DNA of 50,827 nucleotides. Origin: Nostoc sp. 'Peltigera membranacea cyanobiont' 210A. Lineage in GTDB: Bacteria; Cyanobacteriota; Cyanobacteriia; Cyanobacteriales; Nostocaceae. The translations under genes were made by a program, and so were the position numbers. How positions within the stretch are numbered: position 1 is the stretch's first letter; every line of letters begins with the position of its first letter. The notes beneath the pieces are model-generated. The model did not search any database, was not told where the DNA came from, and saw only the letters and a program-made list of their open reading frames with translations. The DNA lies in NCBI RefSeq assembly GCF_002246015.1, contig NZ_NOLJ01000006.1, positions 545,458 through 596,284 of the forward strand, read 5' to 3'. Shown in pieces: positions 1 to 8,240 of the stretch.

Positions 1-1
1 G

Positions 2-46
2 GTGCTGTTTGTAACTGGAAACTTTGACCGGGTGTACCATCACTAA
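2..46 (+). CDS. C-terminal end of an upstream gene (partial)
   Basis: An open frame enters from the left edge and ends at TAA (44-46), giving a tail ending ...NFDRVYHH. It lies 25 bases before the ATG of the next CIS gene, so it could be the last codons of another gene of the same operon. Only about 14 residues are visible, so no function can be assigned and the frame may be chance. Confidence 0.3.
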   Translation: MLFVTGNFDRVYHH

Positions 47-71
47 TTCCCAATCCCCAGTCCCCAATCCT

Positions 72-1103
72 ATGGTTCAAAGTCGCTCTAGTCCAGCTGT
101 AAGCATTCAATTAACGCCAATGCAAATTCCTGAAGCTTTACCTGTGGCAGGTTTAGCATTTGCAAATGCAGAAAACATCGATGTAGCTGGACGTAGTTTG
201 CTCTTGCATCCTGGACATCCCAGTGAGATGATTGTGCAAGTGCAAAACTTAGAACAGCGTCCTTTGCGGGTAAGCTTAAGCGTTGAAGGAAACTTCCCGT
301 CGCAGTGGTGTCAGATTGGCACAGAAGGCAGTGAGATACCGCCACGTGGACAAATGGATGCTGTCCTCTACTTCTCAATTCCCGACACATTTTTTGAAGA
401 CCAAGAAGCGATCGCTCCTGGAAAAAAAGACAAACTAACACTCAATTTTCGCAGCCTAATTACTCTACACATAGACTCAGGCACGGACAACGAACAAATC
501 GAGAGAAGCGAGTATTTCGATTTATACATCCGTCCCTACACTGCCTACATGGAATTCTTGCCAATTTTGTATCGGGAAGTAGACTTTATTGGTCGCTTCA
601 TGAAGATATTTGAGCAAGCTTTTCAACCAATAGTTAATAGTTACAACGTCATGTGGGCAAACCTCGATCCCTTGACAGCACCACAAGCATTACTACCCTT
701 TATGGCGCATTGGGTTGCTTGGCAAGTAGATTCTGTTTGGGATCTCCAGCAACAACGGCGTTTAATTAGCCGAGCCGTAGAACTCTATCGCTGGCGAGGA
801 ACTCGTAAAGGATTGCGTCTTTACTTGCATCTTTATACTGGTTTACCGCTAGACGAACATTTAACGAATGAAGCTGATAAACATATTAGTATCACAGAAC
901 CTTTTGGGCCAAGTTTCATTATAGGAGATGCACAACTAGGAAATGCAGTTTTAGCAGGTGGACAGCCATATCATTTTATAGTGCGTTTACGTTCAAATAT
1001 TTCTAGTGGCATCATCAACGAAGAACTTATTCAAAGAATCATAGAACAAGAAAAACCTGCTTTTTGTACATACGAATTATCTATCGAAAATCCCTCTAAT
1101 TAA
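72..1103 (+). CDS. Phage-tail-like protein of a contractile injection system
   Basis: A 343-residue protein. The second half (about residues 160-265) has the pattern of the phage tail protein I / TIGR02242 family: 'FLPILYREVDFIGRF', then 'LDPLTAP..LLPFMAHWVAWQVD', then 'RRLISRAVELYRWRGTRKGL'. This family forms part of the baseplate of R-type tails and extracellular or thylakoid-anchored contractile injection systems, which are common in filamentous cyanobacteria. The N-terminal part looks like a beta-rich Ig-like domain. I chose ATG 72 rather than the in-frame TTG at 24, because the DNA before 72 is a heptamer-like intergenic repeat (CCCAATCCCCAGTCCCCAATCC). The next gene starts 52 bases downstream in the same direction and is probably co-transcribed. 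Other CIS genes (sheath, tube, ATPase) are presumably outside the left edge. The family is fairly sure; the exact baseplate position is inference. Confidence 0.75.
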   Translation: MVQSRSSPAVSIQLTPMQIPEALPVAGLAFANAENIDVAGRSLLLHPGHPSEMIVQVQNLEQRPLRVSLSVEGNFPSQWCQIGTEGSEIPPRGQMDAVLYFSIPDTFFEDQEAIAPGKKDKLTLNFRSLITLHIDSGTDNEQIERSEYFDLYIRPYTAYMEFLPILYREVDFIGRFMKIFEQAFQPIVNSYNVMWANLDPLTAPQALLPFMAHWVAWQVDSVWDLQQQRRLISRAVELYRWRGTRKGLRLYLHLYTGLPLDEHLTNEADKHISITEPFGPSFIIGDAQLGNAVLAGGQPYHFIVRLRSNISSGIINEELIQRIIEQEKPAFCTYELSIENPSN

Positions 1104-1155
1104 ATAATTAATAATAAAGTAAAAGTTAATCTAAAATCTAAAATCTAAAATTGCT

Positions 1156-2355
1156 ATGTCTCATCCTTTCCCACCACCACCAATTAAATCCTTTGAACGC
1201 TTGCAAGCCGCAGACGGCTTACTAATCAATGCGGAACGTTGGCGCACAGCCCATGAATATCACCGTAATCGGCAAAATGCTCAATATCAAAGTTTAAATC
1301 AACCAGGAATTGTCTGCGGTTTAGGCGTGCGAGATGTGACCGCCCCAAGCCAAGTTGAAGCTAGATATCGAGATGGACGTTGGGTACAAATTCAACCTGG
1401 GATTGCAATTGATTTAGCAGGTAATCTAATTGTTGTACCGACTTCTTATGATTTTCCCATTGATTTAGAAGTAGTAAGTTCTGAACCGCTCATGATTTAC
1501 TTAGTAGTTAGCTATGTAGACCCCGATGAATTGCGGCGCGGACAGCAAAGAGATATTGTTCAAGAAACTTATCGAATTGACCAAATAAACTCTACACCAG
1601 CTAGTTCAGAAATAGAAATATGTCGAATACTCCTACAACCAGGACATACTGACATTACCCAACCTGCTGATGCTTTTTTCCCTGGATATAATAATATTGA
1701 TTTGCGTTATCGTCGTCAGGCACAAATGCGTCCTCAAGCACTTGTATGTATGGCGCAGGCGACTCATAGCGATCCTGAATGTGCGCGTAATTTTTTCAGC
1801 CTTTCATATTTATTACAAGCAGTAGAACCGCTGTACCCAAGTTTGCGAGGGGCTGATGAACCAGGCCAGGTTTCTTTAGGAGAAAATATCCAAGACTATG
1901 ACATACTTTATCTGACAGGTGGACAGGCTATATCTTTAAATAGTCTCGAATTTGAATCTCTAAAAAATTACTTAAATTTAGGTGGTGTGCTTCTAGTTGA
2001 TGCACCAACAAATGCTAATGCTTTGATTGAAAGTACTCAAGCCTTAGCACAACAGTTAGAGAGTCCTTTAAGACCTTTAGAAGAATTGCAACGGAGTCAT
2101 CCTTTAAGAACAAAACCTTTCTTATTTGCTGCATTGCCAATGGTTAATCAACAACAGATAAAACTGTTAATTGGTGGAGGAATTATTTTAGCAATTGGAG
2201 ATTTAGCAACTGCTTGGGGACTGGATAGAGATTTGAGTTTACCCAGATTGACCATTCGTACAGCTCAAGAATTAGGGATTAATATTCTTCACTACGCTTG
2301 GAAGCGGCGACAGTTAATTGGGTTGCAACAAGAAGATAATTCAGGGCAGTGGTGA
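1156..2355 (+). CDS. DUF4159-like protein of the CIS cluster
   Basis: A 399-residue protein without signal peptide. The N-terminal half (about 10-190) starts 'KSFERLQAADGLLINAERWRTAHEYHR' and contains 'VQIQPGIAIDLAGNLIVVP', a pattern I associate with uncharacterised proteins next to cyanobacterial CIS genes. The C-terminal half (about 195-385) resembles DUF4159: 'DYDILYLTGG', 'LKNYLNLGGVLLVDAPTNAN' and a late 'TAWGLDRD' segment, which suggests a Rossmann-like ThuA/GATase-type fold. No catalytic residues are obvious. It follows the tail-protein gene by 52 bases in the same direction, so it probably belongs to that operon. A structural or assembly role in the CIS is inferred from position only. 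Confidence 0.6.
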   Translation: MSHPFPPPPIKSFERLQAADGLLINAERWRTAHEYHRNRQNAQYQSLNQPGIVCGLGVRDVTAPSQVEARYRDGRWVQIQPGIAIDLAGNLIVVPTSYDFPIDLEVVSSEPLMIYLVVSYVDPDELRRGQQRDIVQETYRIDQINSTPASSEIEICRILLQPGHTDITQPADAFFPGYNNIDLRYRRQAQMRPQALVCMAQATHSDPECARNFFSLSYLLQAVEPLYPSLRGADEPGQVSLGENIQDYDILYLTGGQAISLNSLEFESLKNYLNLGGVLLVDAPTNANALIESTQALAQQLESPLRPLEELQRSHPLRTKPFLFAALPMVNQQQIKLLIGGGIILAIGDLATAWGLDRDLSLPRLTIRTAQELGINILHYAWKRRQLIGLQQEDNSGQW

Positions 2356-2371
2356 AAGCCAAGCAGATACA

Positions 2372-2686
2372 TCAGAATTCAGCATCGGAACGCGTGTTGC
2401 AAACAAACTGGAGACATTTTTCGAAGTCATCGCCTTGCCAGTTACTAGCAAATTTCAGCAAATCTTTAGCTTTGGAGTGGCGCAGCGTTGCTTCCCCATC
2501 TTGGATAGAGCTATCTTCTAGTTTAATACCAGAGGCATTTTTTCTAATTTTGAGGTATTCGAGATAGTCAAGGGTTTGCTCTAAAATCGATTCTGGAGCG
2601 GTTTCGATCGCAGCAAGGAGCTGTTCGTTAATGGTAGTCATGGGGGCGCTGGAGGATTGATTCTGGATATCTTGATTCTTCATCAT
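2372..2686 (-). CDS. Small antitoxin-like protein (DUF2281-like), orphan
   Basis: A protein of 104 residues, or 89 if it starts at the internal Met at 2641 (MTTINEQLL...). The segment 'LLAAIETAPESILEQTLDYLEYLKI' has the helix pattern of DUF2281/antitoxin-type small proteins, which are abundant in cyanobacteria. No toxin-like partner (PIN, RelE, MazF) lies next to it. The upstream neighbour on this strand is the candidate CIS cargo gene, and the gene is convergent with the DUF4159-like gene, 16 bases apart. The C-terminal part is polar and shows nothing recognisable. It could be a solitary antitoxin or an unrelated regulator. Confidence 0.5.
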   Translation of the reverse strand: MMKNQDIQNQSSSAPMTTINEQLLAAIETAPESILEQTLDYLEYLKIRKNASGIKLEDSSIQDGEATLRHSKAKDLLKFASNWQGDDFEKCLQFVCNTRSDAEF

Positions 2687-2765
2687 TTCCTACCGTTGTG
2701 TCTAAAACCGAAAATAGCGATCGCACTAAATTAACGATACCATCAAGGTCTGAAAATGATTGATT

Positions 2766-4019
2766 TTATTTGTTTGCGATCGCACTATTATTTTTGTCGT
2801 GTTCAAGTTCTCTCATTAGAGAATCAAAACCACTGGTATTGTTTCCGCTTTGGGCAAATAAAGACCGAATTTTATTGATTATCGCACTCATACTATTGGA
2901 GAAAAACTGACCGAGATTATTAACAAAGTTTTTCAGTTTTTCAAAAATCGAAACCTCCACAGTGGAGTATTTATTGACAATGGGATATACAATTTTTCCT
3001 TTTTCTGTTTCATAGTACTCTTGTTCAGGCATCAACATTGATGTGAGTGGTTGCACCTGTTTTGCCATATCAGCTTCGGTTCGTTTATTGCTGAGGAATA
3101 AAACATCATAAATTTTCCCATTCCAGCTAGCCCAATAATGGTTTTGGAAGAACCATCGTTTCCCGTCATCACAGTTAGGCTTTTTCCCTTGGTATGGGGT
3201 TACTCCAGCTTCACTCAAAAAAGGTTTAGCGATACTTTCAATTGTTATTTTTTCAATCCCAAAATATTCTTCTGCAACTTTTTTAAAAGTACGAGCTAAT
3301 GTCTGACAATCTCCTTCTGGAGAGCCTTTTAAGAGCGTTTCTGGACTCTTACTCACCATTGTGTATTGAAATTGGATATTTACAAAGTTTTTGAAAAGTT
3401 GTTCCAGTATTTTATCTTGTGGTAATGTGTCATCTATACCATTGACTAGTGTTTTGGCTAGCGAATATTCTTGTAAAAATTTTTGTTTTTTATCTGCTGA
3501 GTTATTTACTGCTAATATTTCTTCAGACTTTCCTTGTTCGTTTTTAACGCCTGCGTCTTGGTTTTCCAAAGCAGCTCTATTAATTTGGTTGACTACAGAA
3601 GTAGCGACACTATCCGCCTCTTGCTCATATCGATCTCCTGATTGACCAATAGTCAGTTTTGGCTGTATTTCTCTTATTGACACGCTATCAGAACGTTTTA
3701 TCGCCATTTTGCTCAGGCTATGACCAAACTGCGAAGAGTGTTCCTTGCCTTGCTGTAAAGACTTATTCATCTTTGTTTGCAAGACAGTGAGTCGCTCTTG
3801 TCCCTCTGGCGTGATCGTGCCATGCTTGGCTTGTATTTGGAGTTTCGTTGCCTCAAACTGATATTGTTGAAATTTCTGATTTTCTACCTTTGCCTGTACT
3901 ATAGGCTTGTTGGAGCCAAGTTTAGAGTGAGTATTTAATAAATGCGATTGCAACTGACTTTGCTTTGACGAATAAGCGGATGAGTCAGCTTTTTTGTGAA
4001 TTTGTAGCCGTTCTTTCAT
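2766..4019 (-). CDS. Candidate CIS cargo: transglutaminase/papain-like Cys-His-Asp domain
   Basis: A 417-residue protein with no signal peptide. Residues 1-115 are polar, Gln/Ser/Lys-rich and probably disordered. At about 118-142 is 'IQPKLTIGQSGDRYEQEAD', very close to the leader motif found in proteins encoded with extracellular contractile injection systems, usually just before a DUF4157 domain. No HExxH (the DUF4157 metallopeptidase motif) follows. Instead residues 185-350 contain 'GDCQTLA' (Cys238), 'NHYWASWNGKIYDV' (His294, Asp305), the order and spacing of a transglutaminase-like/papain-fold cysteine protease. Residues 355-395 are hydrophobic-amphipathic. It is divergently placed about 400 bases from the CIS genes. 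Inference: a cargo or effector loaded by the CIS, with an enzymatic domain in the papain-like superfamily. The leader motif is well supported; catalytic activity and delivery are not shown. Confidence 0.6.
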   Translation of the reverse strand: MKERLQIHKKADSSAYSSKQSQLQSHLLNTHSKLGSNKPIVQAKVENQKFQQYQFEATKLQIQAKHGTITPEGQERLTVLQTKMNKSLQQGKEHSSQFGHSLSKMAIKRSDSVSIREIQPKLTIGQSGDRYEQEADSVATSVVNQINRAALENQDAGVKNEQGKSEEILAVNNSADKKQKFLQEYSLAKTLVNGIDDTLPQDKILEQLFKNFVNIQFQYTMVSKSPETLLKGSPEGDCQTLARTFKKVAEEYFGIEKITIESIAKPFLSEAGVTPYQGKKPNCDDGKRWFFQNHYWASWNGKIYDVLFLSNKRTEADMAKQVQPLTSMLMPEQEYYETEKGKIVYPIVNKYSTVEVSIFEKLKNFVNNLGQFFSNSMSAIINKIRSLFAQSGNNTSGFDSLMRELEHDKNNSAIANK

Positions 4020-4230
4020 CGCTAGTTTTAAAAGTCAATAGTGGGTAATCTATATATTATGTCACTTAAAAATTGCTTGATTATTTATACTTAAGTCGAA
4101 TACTCTTAAATTTCATCATCCACTTTGTCTAGTTGCGTCTGACTCAAATTTCTAATGCAGCTTGGCAAAAATCCAGCTACCATCTTAAGGACTTGCAAAA
4201 AATAAATTATCCCAAATTATTTCTAGATTT

Positions 4231-4461
4231 GTAGGGGCGCAAGGACTATACGTGTCAACTTAACGCGAAACCCTTACCAAGGAATGATATTGAGTCCACT
4301 CACTTACCATCACGATCCGCGCCACCCCACCCCGGTTTTGTCTAAAGCCAAAACCTCCCCTCCCGAAGAGCGGGGAGGGGATTGAGGGGTGGGGTAAAAT
4401 GCCTGTGGGATAATCGTTTGAACTTAAGTTGACACCAATGCGCAAGGCCTTGCGCCCCTAC
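4231..4461. repeat. Nested palindromic MITE-like element
   Basis: Terminal inverted repeats GTAGGGGCGCAAGG (4231-4244) and CCTTGCGCCCCTAC (4448-4461) enclose a second pair, GTGTCAACTTAA (4252-4263) / TTAAGTTGACAC (4424-4435). A third pair follows, ACCCCACCCC (4324-4333) / GGGGTGGGGT (4386-4395), and a central hairpin CCCCTCCC (4357-4364) / GGGAGGGG (4373-4380). The interval 4020-4478 has no credible gene. The central GC-rich part recurs at 39984-40022. It carries no transposase, so if mobile it would depend on one elsewhere. Confidence 0.65.
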
Positions 4462-4478
4462 TACTCGTATCTACTGGG

Positions 4479-5399
4479 TTAAGAACGCCGTACATTTAAG
4501 CAACACCATTCTTTGCGTTTCCACAGGGTAGCGACAACCCAACCATTTTCTTCTAAAGCGTCAGCAACAGCTTTAGATTGTTCTAGTAAAATTCCACTGA
4601 AGATCGCCCAAGTTTCAGGTTTAGCGATCGCACTCATTTCTGGAATTAATTCAATAATTACATGAGCCAAAATATTGCAAACAATACCATCCACTGGATT
4701 TTCAAGCAGTTTTGTCAAAACGTCTACACTTCCCAGTGCTGGTAGTAAACGTTCTGGATTAATATCGTTCAGCGCACCATTACTGATAGTTGATTGCACC
4801 GCCAAAGGGTCATTATCGACTGCATAAACTTTCTCTGCACCCAGTAGCAGCGCCCCAATGGAAAGGATACCTGAACCACAGCCAATATCCGCAATTACTA
4901 GATGTTCATGTTTGCCACTATTACCCACAAACGACTGCGAAACTCCACTCAGCCGCATTTCCAGCGATTCCAAACATAGCTGAGTAGTGGCATGGTTGCC
5001 CGTACCAAATGCTACACCAGGATCGAGGCGAATTACTAACCGTTCTGTTGTTTCTGGTAATGGTAGCCACGCGGGGTTGATTAGGAAGCGATCGCCTATT
5101 TCCTGCGGATGCCAATATTGTTTCCAGCTAGTTGCCCAATCTTCCTCATCAATTAACTGCCATTGCAGGGAGGGAGATGGAACTCCTACACAAAGAGCAT
5201 CTTGACGCAGCCACAGTGACAGCGCAGCCAAATCTAGCAGCTGCGTTTGAATTGTCGGCAGATAAGCCTTTACTAAAGATGAATTTCCTTTGTTTTCACT
5301 AGCTGTACCACGACAGCCAAAATCTTCCAGTCGCCAAAAGATCGATTCTTCTAGGTCTGGCTCACATAAAATATTCAGTTCCCACCAGGTGTTTGCCAT
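4479..5399 (-). CDS. prmA: Ribosomal protein L11 methyltransferase
   Basis: A 306-residue protein that trimethylates ribosomal protein L11 with S-adenosylmethionine. The N-terminal substrate-recognition domain starts 'MANTWWELNILCEPDLEESIFWRLEDFGC'. The family signature 'EDWATSWKQYWHP' is present, as is 'LDPGVAFGTGNHATTQLCLESLE'. The SAM-binding core is 'VIADIGCGSGILSIGALLLGAEKVYAVDNDP', followed by 'CNILAHVIIELIPEMS', the PrmA version of motif IV (N-[IL]-[LA]). Length is normal for PrmA. The gene lies 157 bases downstream of serA on the same strand; the gap is filled with short tandem repeats that can form a hairpin, so co-transcription is uncertain. Confidence 0.93.
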   Translation of the reverse strand: MANTWWELNILCEPDLEESIFWRLEDFGCRGTASENKGNSSLVKAYLPTIQTQLLDLAALSLWLRQDALCVGVPSPSLQWQLIDEEDWATSWKQYWHPQEIGDRFLINPAWLPLPETTERLVIRLDPGVAFGTGNHATTQLCLESLEMRLSGVSQSFVGNSGKHEHLVIADIGCGSGILSIGALLLGAEKVYAVDNDPLAVQSTISNGALNDINPERLLPALGSVDVLTKLLENPVDGIVCNILAHVIIELIPEMSAIAKPETWAIFSGILLEQSKAVADALEENGWVVATLWKRKEWCCLNVRRS

Positions 5400-5458
5400 T
5401 TTTGAGTGCTGTTAGCGCTAGCGGGGCGTTCAGCCCGTGGTGAGTGGTGAGTGCTGAG

Positions 5459-5520
5459 TTTGAGGGAGTTAGGAGTTAGGAGTTAGGAGTTAGGAGTTTT
5501 TAACTTTTAACTCCTAACTT
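5459..5520. repeat. Heptamer tandem repeat (GTTAGGA) with inverted copy
   Basis: Between serA and prmA the unit GTTAGGA is repeated about four to five times (5468-5499) and is followed by TAACTCCTAAC (5508-5518), its reverse complement, so the RNA can fold into a hairpin. It is flanked by repeats of 'GAGTGCTGAGT' and 'ACTCAGCACTC' type. This is typical short tandemly repeated DNA of heterocystous cyanobacteria. It could attenuate transcription from serA into prmA. Confidence 0.7.
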
Positions 5521-5556
5521 TTCTTGACTCAGCACTCGTTACTCAGCACTCAGCAC

Positions 5557-7137
5557 TCATAGTGTTACTGTATACGCGTCCCGAATACCAGGGACTTTTA
5601 TAATTTCATCCAAAATGCCCTCTGGTAAAGGGTCATCTATACTCAGAGCCATGACGGCATCACCACGGACGATTTTACGACCGACTTGCATACTGGCAAT
5701 ATTCACGTTAAAACTGCCGAGTAGAGAACCAAGTTTGCCGATGATCCCCGGCATATCGCGGTGCAGGGTAAACAACATATATTTGCTGGGTGGGACGTTA
5801 ATTGGGAAACCATCAACGTCGGTGAGGTGGATTTCCCGCTCACCCAACAAAGCACCTGTGACAGAATGAGTACCTAAAGTACCCGTGGCTTCTAGATGCA
5901 GTGTGCCGGCATAGTCTCGAATGGAAGCATCGCGGGTTTCAATCACCCGAATTCCGCGTTCTTTGGCTTCTATGCTGGCATTTACGTAATTTACTCGTTC
6001 CCGCAAAGCTTGGTAAAGTAAACCTTTCAGGGCAGCGACTATCAAAGGCTGACTTTTGTTAGTTGCGAGTTCCCCTTGTAGTCGAATATTGAGTACTTCC
6101 ACCCGTCCGCCAGCTAGCTGCCCCACCAGATTACCGAGAGTTTCTGCTAGTTGCATATAAGGTTTGAGTTCTTCCAACACATCGGGGCCGAGTCCGGGAA
6201 TGTTGACGGCTGAACGCGCTGGTAGTCCTAAAAGTACATCACGAATTTGTTCGGCAACATCAATAGCCACATTCACTTGAGCTTCTGCGGTTGAGGCTCC
6301 CAAGTGGGGGGTGAGGATAACTTCCTTACCTAGCGATCGCAATTCCGATTCACCCAGTGGTTCTGACTCGAACACATCCAAGGCTGCACCCCCGATTTTA
6401 CCAGCTTTCAGAGCTGCTGCTAAAGCTACTTCATCAATAATCCCACCACGAGCGCAGTTGATAATCCGGGCTGTAGGTTTCATCTTTGCCAAAGTTGTGG
6501 CATTGATTAAGTGGGTAGTTTCTGGGGTTTTCGGGATGTGGAGGGTGATATAGTCTGCTTGCTGGAAGAGTAAATCTAGCTCCACTAACTGACAGCCAAT
6601 TTGTTCGGCTCGTTCTGTAGAAATAAATGGGTCATAAGCTAGGAGTTTCATCCCCATTGTTTTAGCTACAGCCGCAACATGAGAGCCAATTTTACCCAAA
6701 CCGACAACGCCGAGAGTTTTTTTGTAGACTTCCGCGCCAACAAAGCTATTGCGATCCCACGCACCGCGTTTCACCGAAGCGTTAGCATCGGGGATGTGGC
6801 GAGACAAAGCCAAAATCATTGCTAGCGCGTGTTCAGCCGCAGCAATGGTATTTCCCTCTGGAGAATTGACTACTACGATTCCCCGGCGTGTGGCAGCGGG
6901 AACATCCACATTATCCACACCCACACCCGCACGACCGATGATTTTTAGCTGGGTGCCGGCATCAATGATTTCTTGAGTGACGCGCGTACCAGAGCGAATC
7001 ATCAGCGCGTCATACTCACCAATAATTGCGATCAGTTCCGCTGGTTTTAGACCTAATTTGACATCAACGGTTGCAACTTGCGAAAGAATGTCAATTCCAG
7101 CTTGGTCAATCGAATCGGAGACAAGAACCTTAGACAT
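5557..7137 (-). CDS. serA: D-3-phosphoglycerate dehydrogenase
   Basis: A 526-residue enzyme that oxidises 3-phosphoglycerate to 3-phosphohydroxypyruvate with NAD, the first step of phosphorylated serine synthesis. The N-terminal substrate domain is followed by the NAD-binding motif 'LGVVGLGKIGSHVAAVAKTMG' (about 140-160). The D-2-hydroxyacid dehydrogenase signatures 'INCARGGIIDE' and 'LTPHLGASTAEAQ' give the catalytic Arg, Glu and His. After an intervening domain (about 310-445), a C-terminal ACT domain is visible ('LFTLHRDMPGIIGKLGSLLG ... NIASMQVGR'), as in the long form of the enzyme. The ACT domain suggests allosteric control by serine. Start ATG at 7137. The 885 bases upstream contain no gene. 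Confidence 0.95.
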   Translation of the reverse strand: MSKVLVSDSIDQAGIDILSQVATVDVKLGLKPAELIAIIGEYDALMIRSGTRVTQEIIDAGTQLKIIGRAGVGVDNVDVPAATRRGIVVVNSPEGNTIAAAEHALAMILALSRHIPDANASVKRGAWDRNSFVGAEVYKKTLGVVGLGKIGSHVAAVAKTMGMKLLAYDPFISTERAEQIGCQLVELDLLFQQADYITLHIPKTPETTHLINATTLAKMKPTARIINCARGGIIDEVALAAALKAGKIGGAALDVFESEPLGESELRSLGKEVILTPHLGASTAEAQVNVAIDVAEQIRDVLLGLPARSAVNIPGLGPDVLEELKPYMQLAETLGNLVGQLAGGRVEVLNIRLQGELATNKSQPLIVAALKGLLYQALRERVNYVNASIEAKERGIRVIETRDASIRDYAGTLHLEATGTLGTHSVTGALLGEREIHLTDVDGFPINVPPSKYMLFTLHRDMPGIIGKLGSLLGSFNVNIASMQVGRKIVRGDAVMALSIDDPLPEGILDEIIKVPGIRDAYTVTL

Positions 7138-7553
7138 GATTACTTCATTTAAAGCTACAGGTTTTGCTGCACAAGACTTTTTAGTTTAGTCTTTATCTGT
7201 CGCAATTCAGCAAAAATTATTCGTTTGAATATCGACTTAACCTTAACTTACACTATCTGGTGGTGGTATCAAAGCATGAGTTGCTTCTGGTGGATACTGC
7301 CTCCTAAGTATTTGAAGGTGAGTGGCTATTTGCATCATCCTGTCGCTAAATATAAAGCATGAATAGCACTAAGCACCGATATATTTATTAATAGTTAAGA
7401 GTTACCAAAATTTTATCAGCTTAAGCAACTTTCTGAGTGGGGTAAAAATGCCTGTATTCTTGACTGGGCTGCAACTTTAGATCGGGCAATGCTATAGACA
7501 ACCACAAAACGAGCGAGTAACTATTATATCTATCAAATCTTGGCTATTTCTGA

Positions 7554-7569
7554 ATACCACAAGTGGTAT
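7554..7569. promoter_or_regulatory. Operator-like perfect inverted repeat
   Basis: ATACCAC, two bases, GTGGTAT: seven perfect base pairs with a 2-nt centre, alone in a non-coding region between two divergent genes. It fits a dimeric transcription factor site in size, but no regulator gene is nearby and no promoter element is fixed relative to it. It may be chance. Confidence 0.25.
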
Positions 7570-7968
7570 CCCTTAGTCAAAGCAAAATATTGCAACTTTT
7601 ATCCCAAACAGGCGTTTAAATTTACCAACCGATCGGCTTTTGATTTCTTGGTATCGCATATTACCAGAGTTAGCTTTCTGGTAAAACCCCCATCTTACCA
7701 TAAAATATTTTTTTAAGAGTCTAAGGAAGTCGTGAAAGCTTTCTGGAAAGTTTGATGTTCTCTTGAAGATGAATAAAGCTCAATTAACTAAAATCATCTT
7801 TTAAGTCATTCAATAATATTGAACCTAAAACTAAACATATTTAGTTCCAAAAGCTTGAAATCAAACAGGATCGTATCTATCTTTGGAAATAGTAATCCTG
7901 ACTTTTTTATTCCTAAAGATTAAACTTAATCAAGGCATATTGCAGATAAAAATATGTCAATAATCTTG

Positions 7969-7974
7969 TATAAT
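7969..7974 (+). promoter_or_regulatory. Candidate -10 box before the small membrane protein gene
   Basis: A perfect TATAAT lies about 49 bases before the ATG at 8023, within AT-rich DNA. No well-spaced -35 box is visible (a TTGCAG lies 23 bases upstream, which is too far). The call rests on the hexamer and position only. Confidence 0.3.
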
Positions 7975-8022
7975 TTTTTCAGTAAGGTTAGCCATAAAAA
8001 ACAACAACAAATAAAATAACAA

Positions 8023-8220
8023 ATGCCTAGACTTGTAGGACAACGCTCTAATACTGGAGCAAATATCACCAGCTTAATCATTCTGCTCGCCATATTTGGG
8101 GTACTTTCCGAATACTTTGGTGTGATTGATATAGTACCCGGTTTTGGACGAGAGGGACGATATTTTCAGCTGAAGTTTCAGGCGACTAACGAACAAATGA
8201 TTCAACAACCAAATCAATAA
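8023..8220 (+). CDS. Small single-span membrane protein, unknown
   Basis: A 65-residue protein. Residues about 14-37 ('ITSLIILLAIFGVLSEYFGVIDIV') form one probable transmembrane helix, followed by a charged segment 'GFGREGRYFQLKF' and a polar tail. I do not recognise the family. Its stop is only 20 bases before the ATG of the PRC-barrel gene, in the same direction, so the two are probably one transcript and may act together at a membrane. Confidence 0.6.
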   Translation: MPRLVGQRSNTGANITSLIILLAIFGVLSEYFGVIDIVPGFGREGRYFQLKFQATNEQMIQQPNQ

Positions 8221-8240
8221 AAATATCAGGGATATATATA

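Larger units (their letters stand above)
7138..8022. other. Gene-free region between serA and the PRC-barrel pair
   Basis: About 885 bases, AT-rich, with frequent stops in all frames and no protein-like stretch that I recognise. It must hold the promoters for serA (leftward) and the small membrane protein (rightward). The one clear structure is the inverted repeat ATACCAC-AA-GTGGTAT at 7554-7569, an operator-like palindrome. Confidence 0.5.

Noticed and set aside
4260..4445. 61-codon frame in the 4231-4461 element
   Set aside because: It is made of palindromic repeat DNA, with no coding signature.
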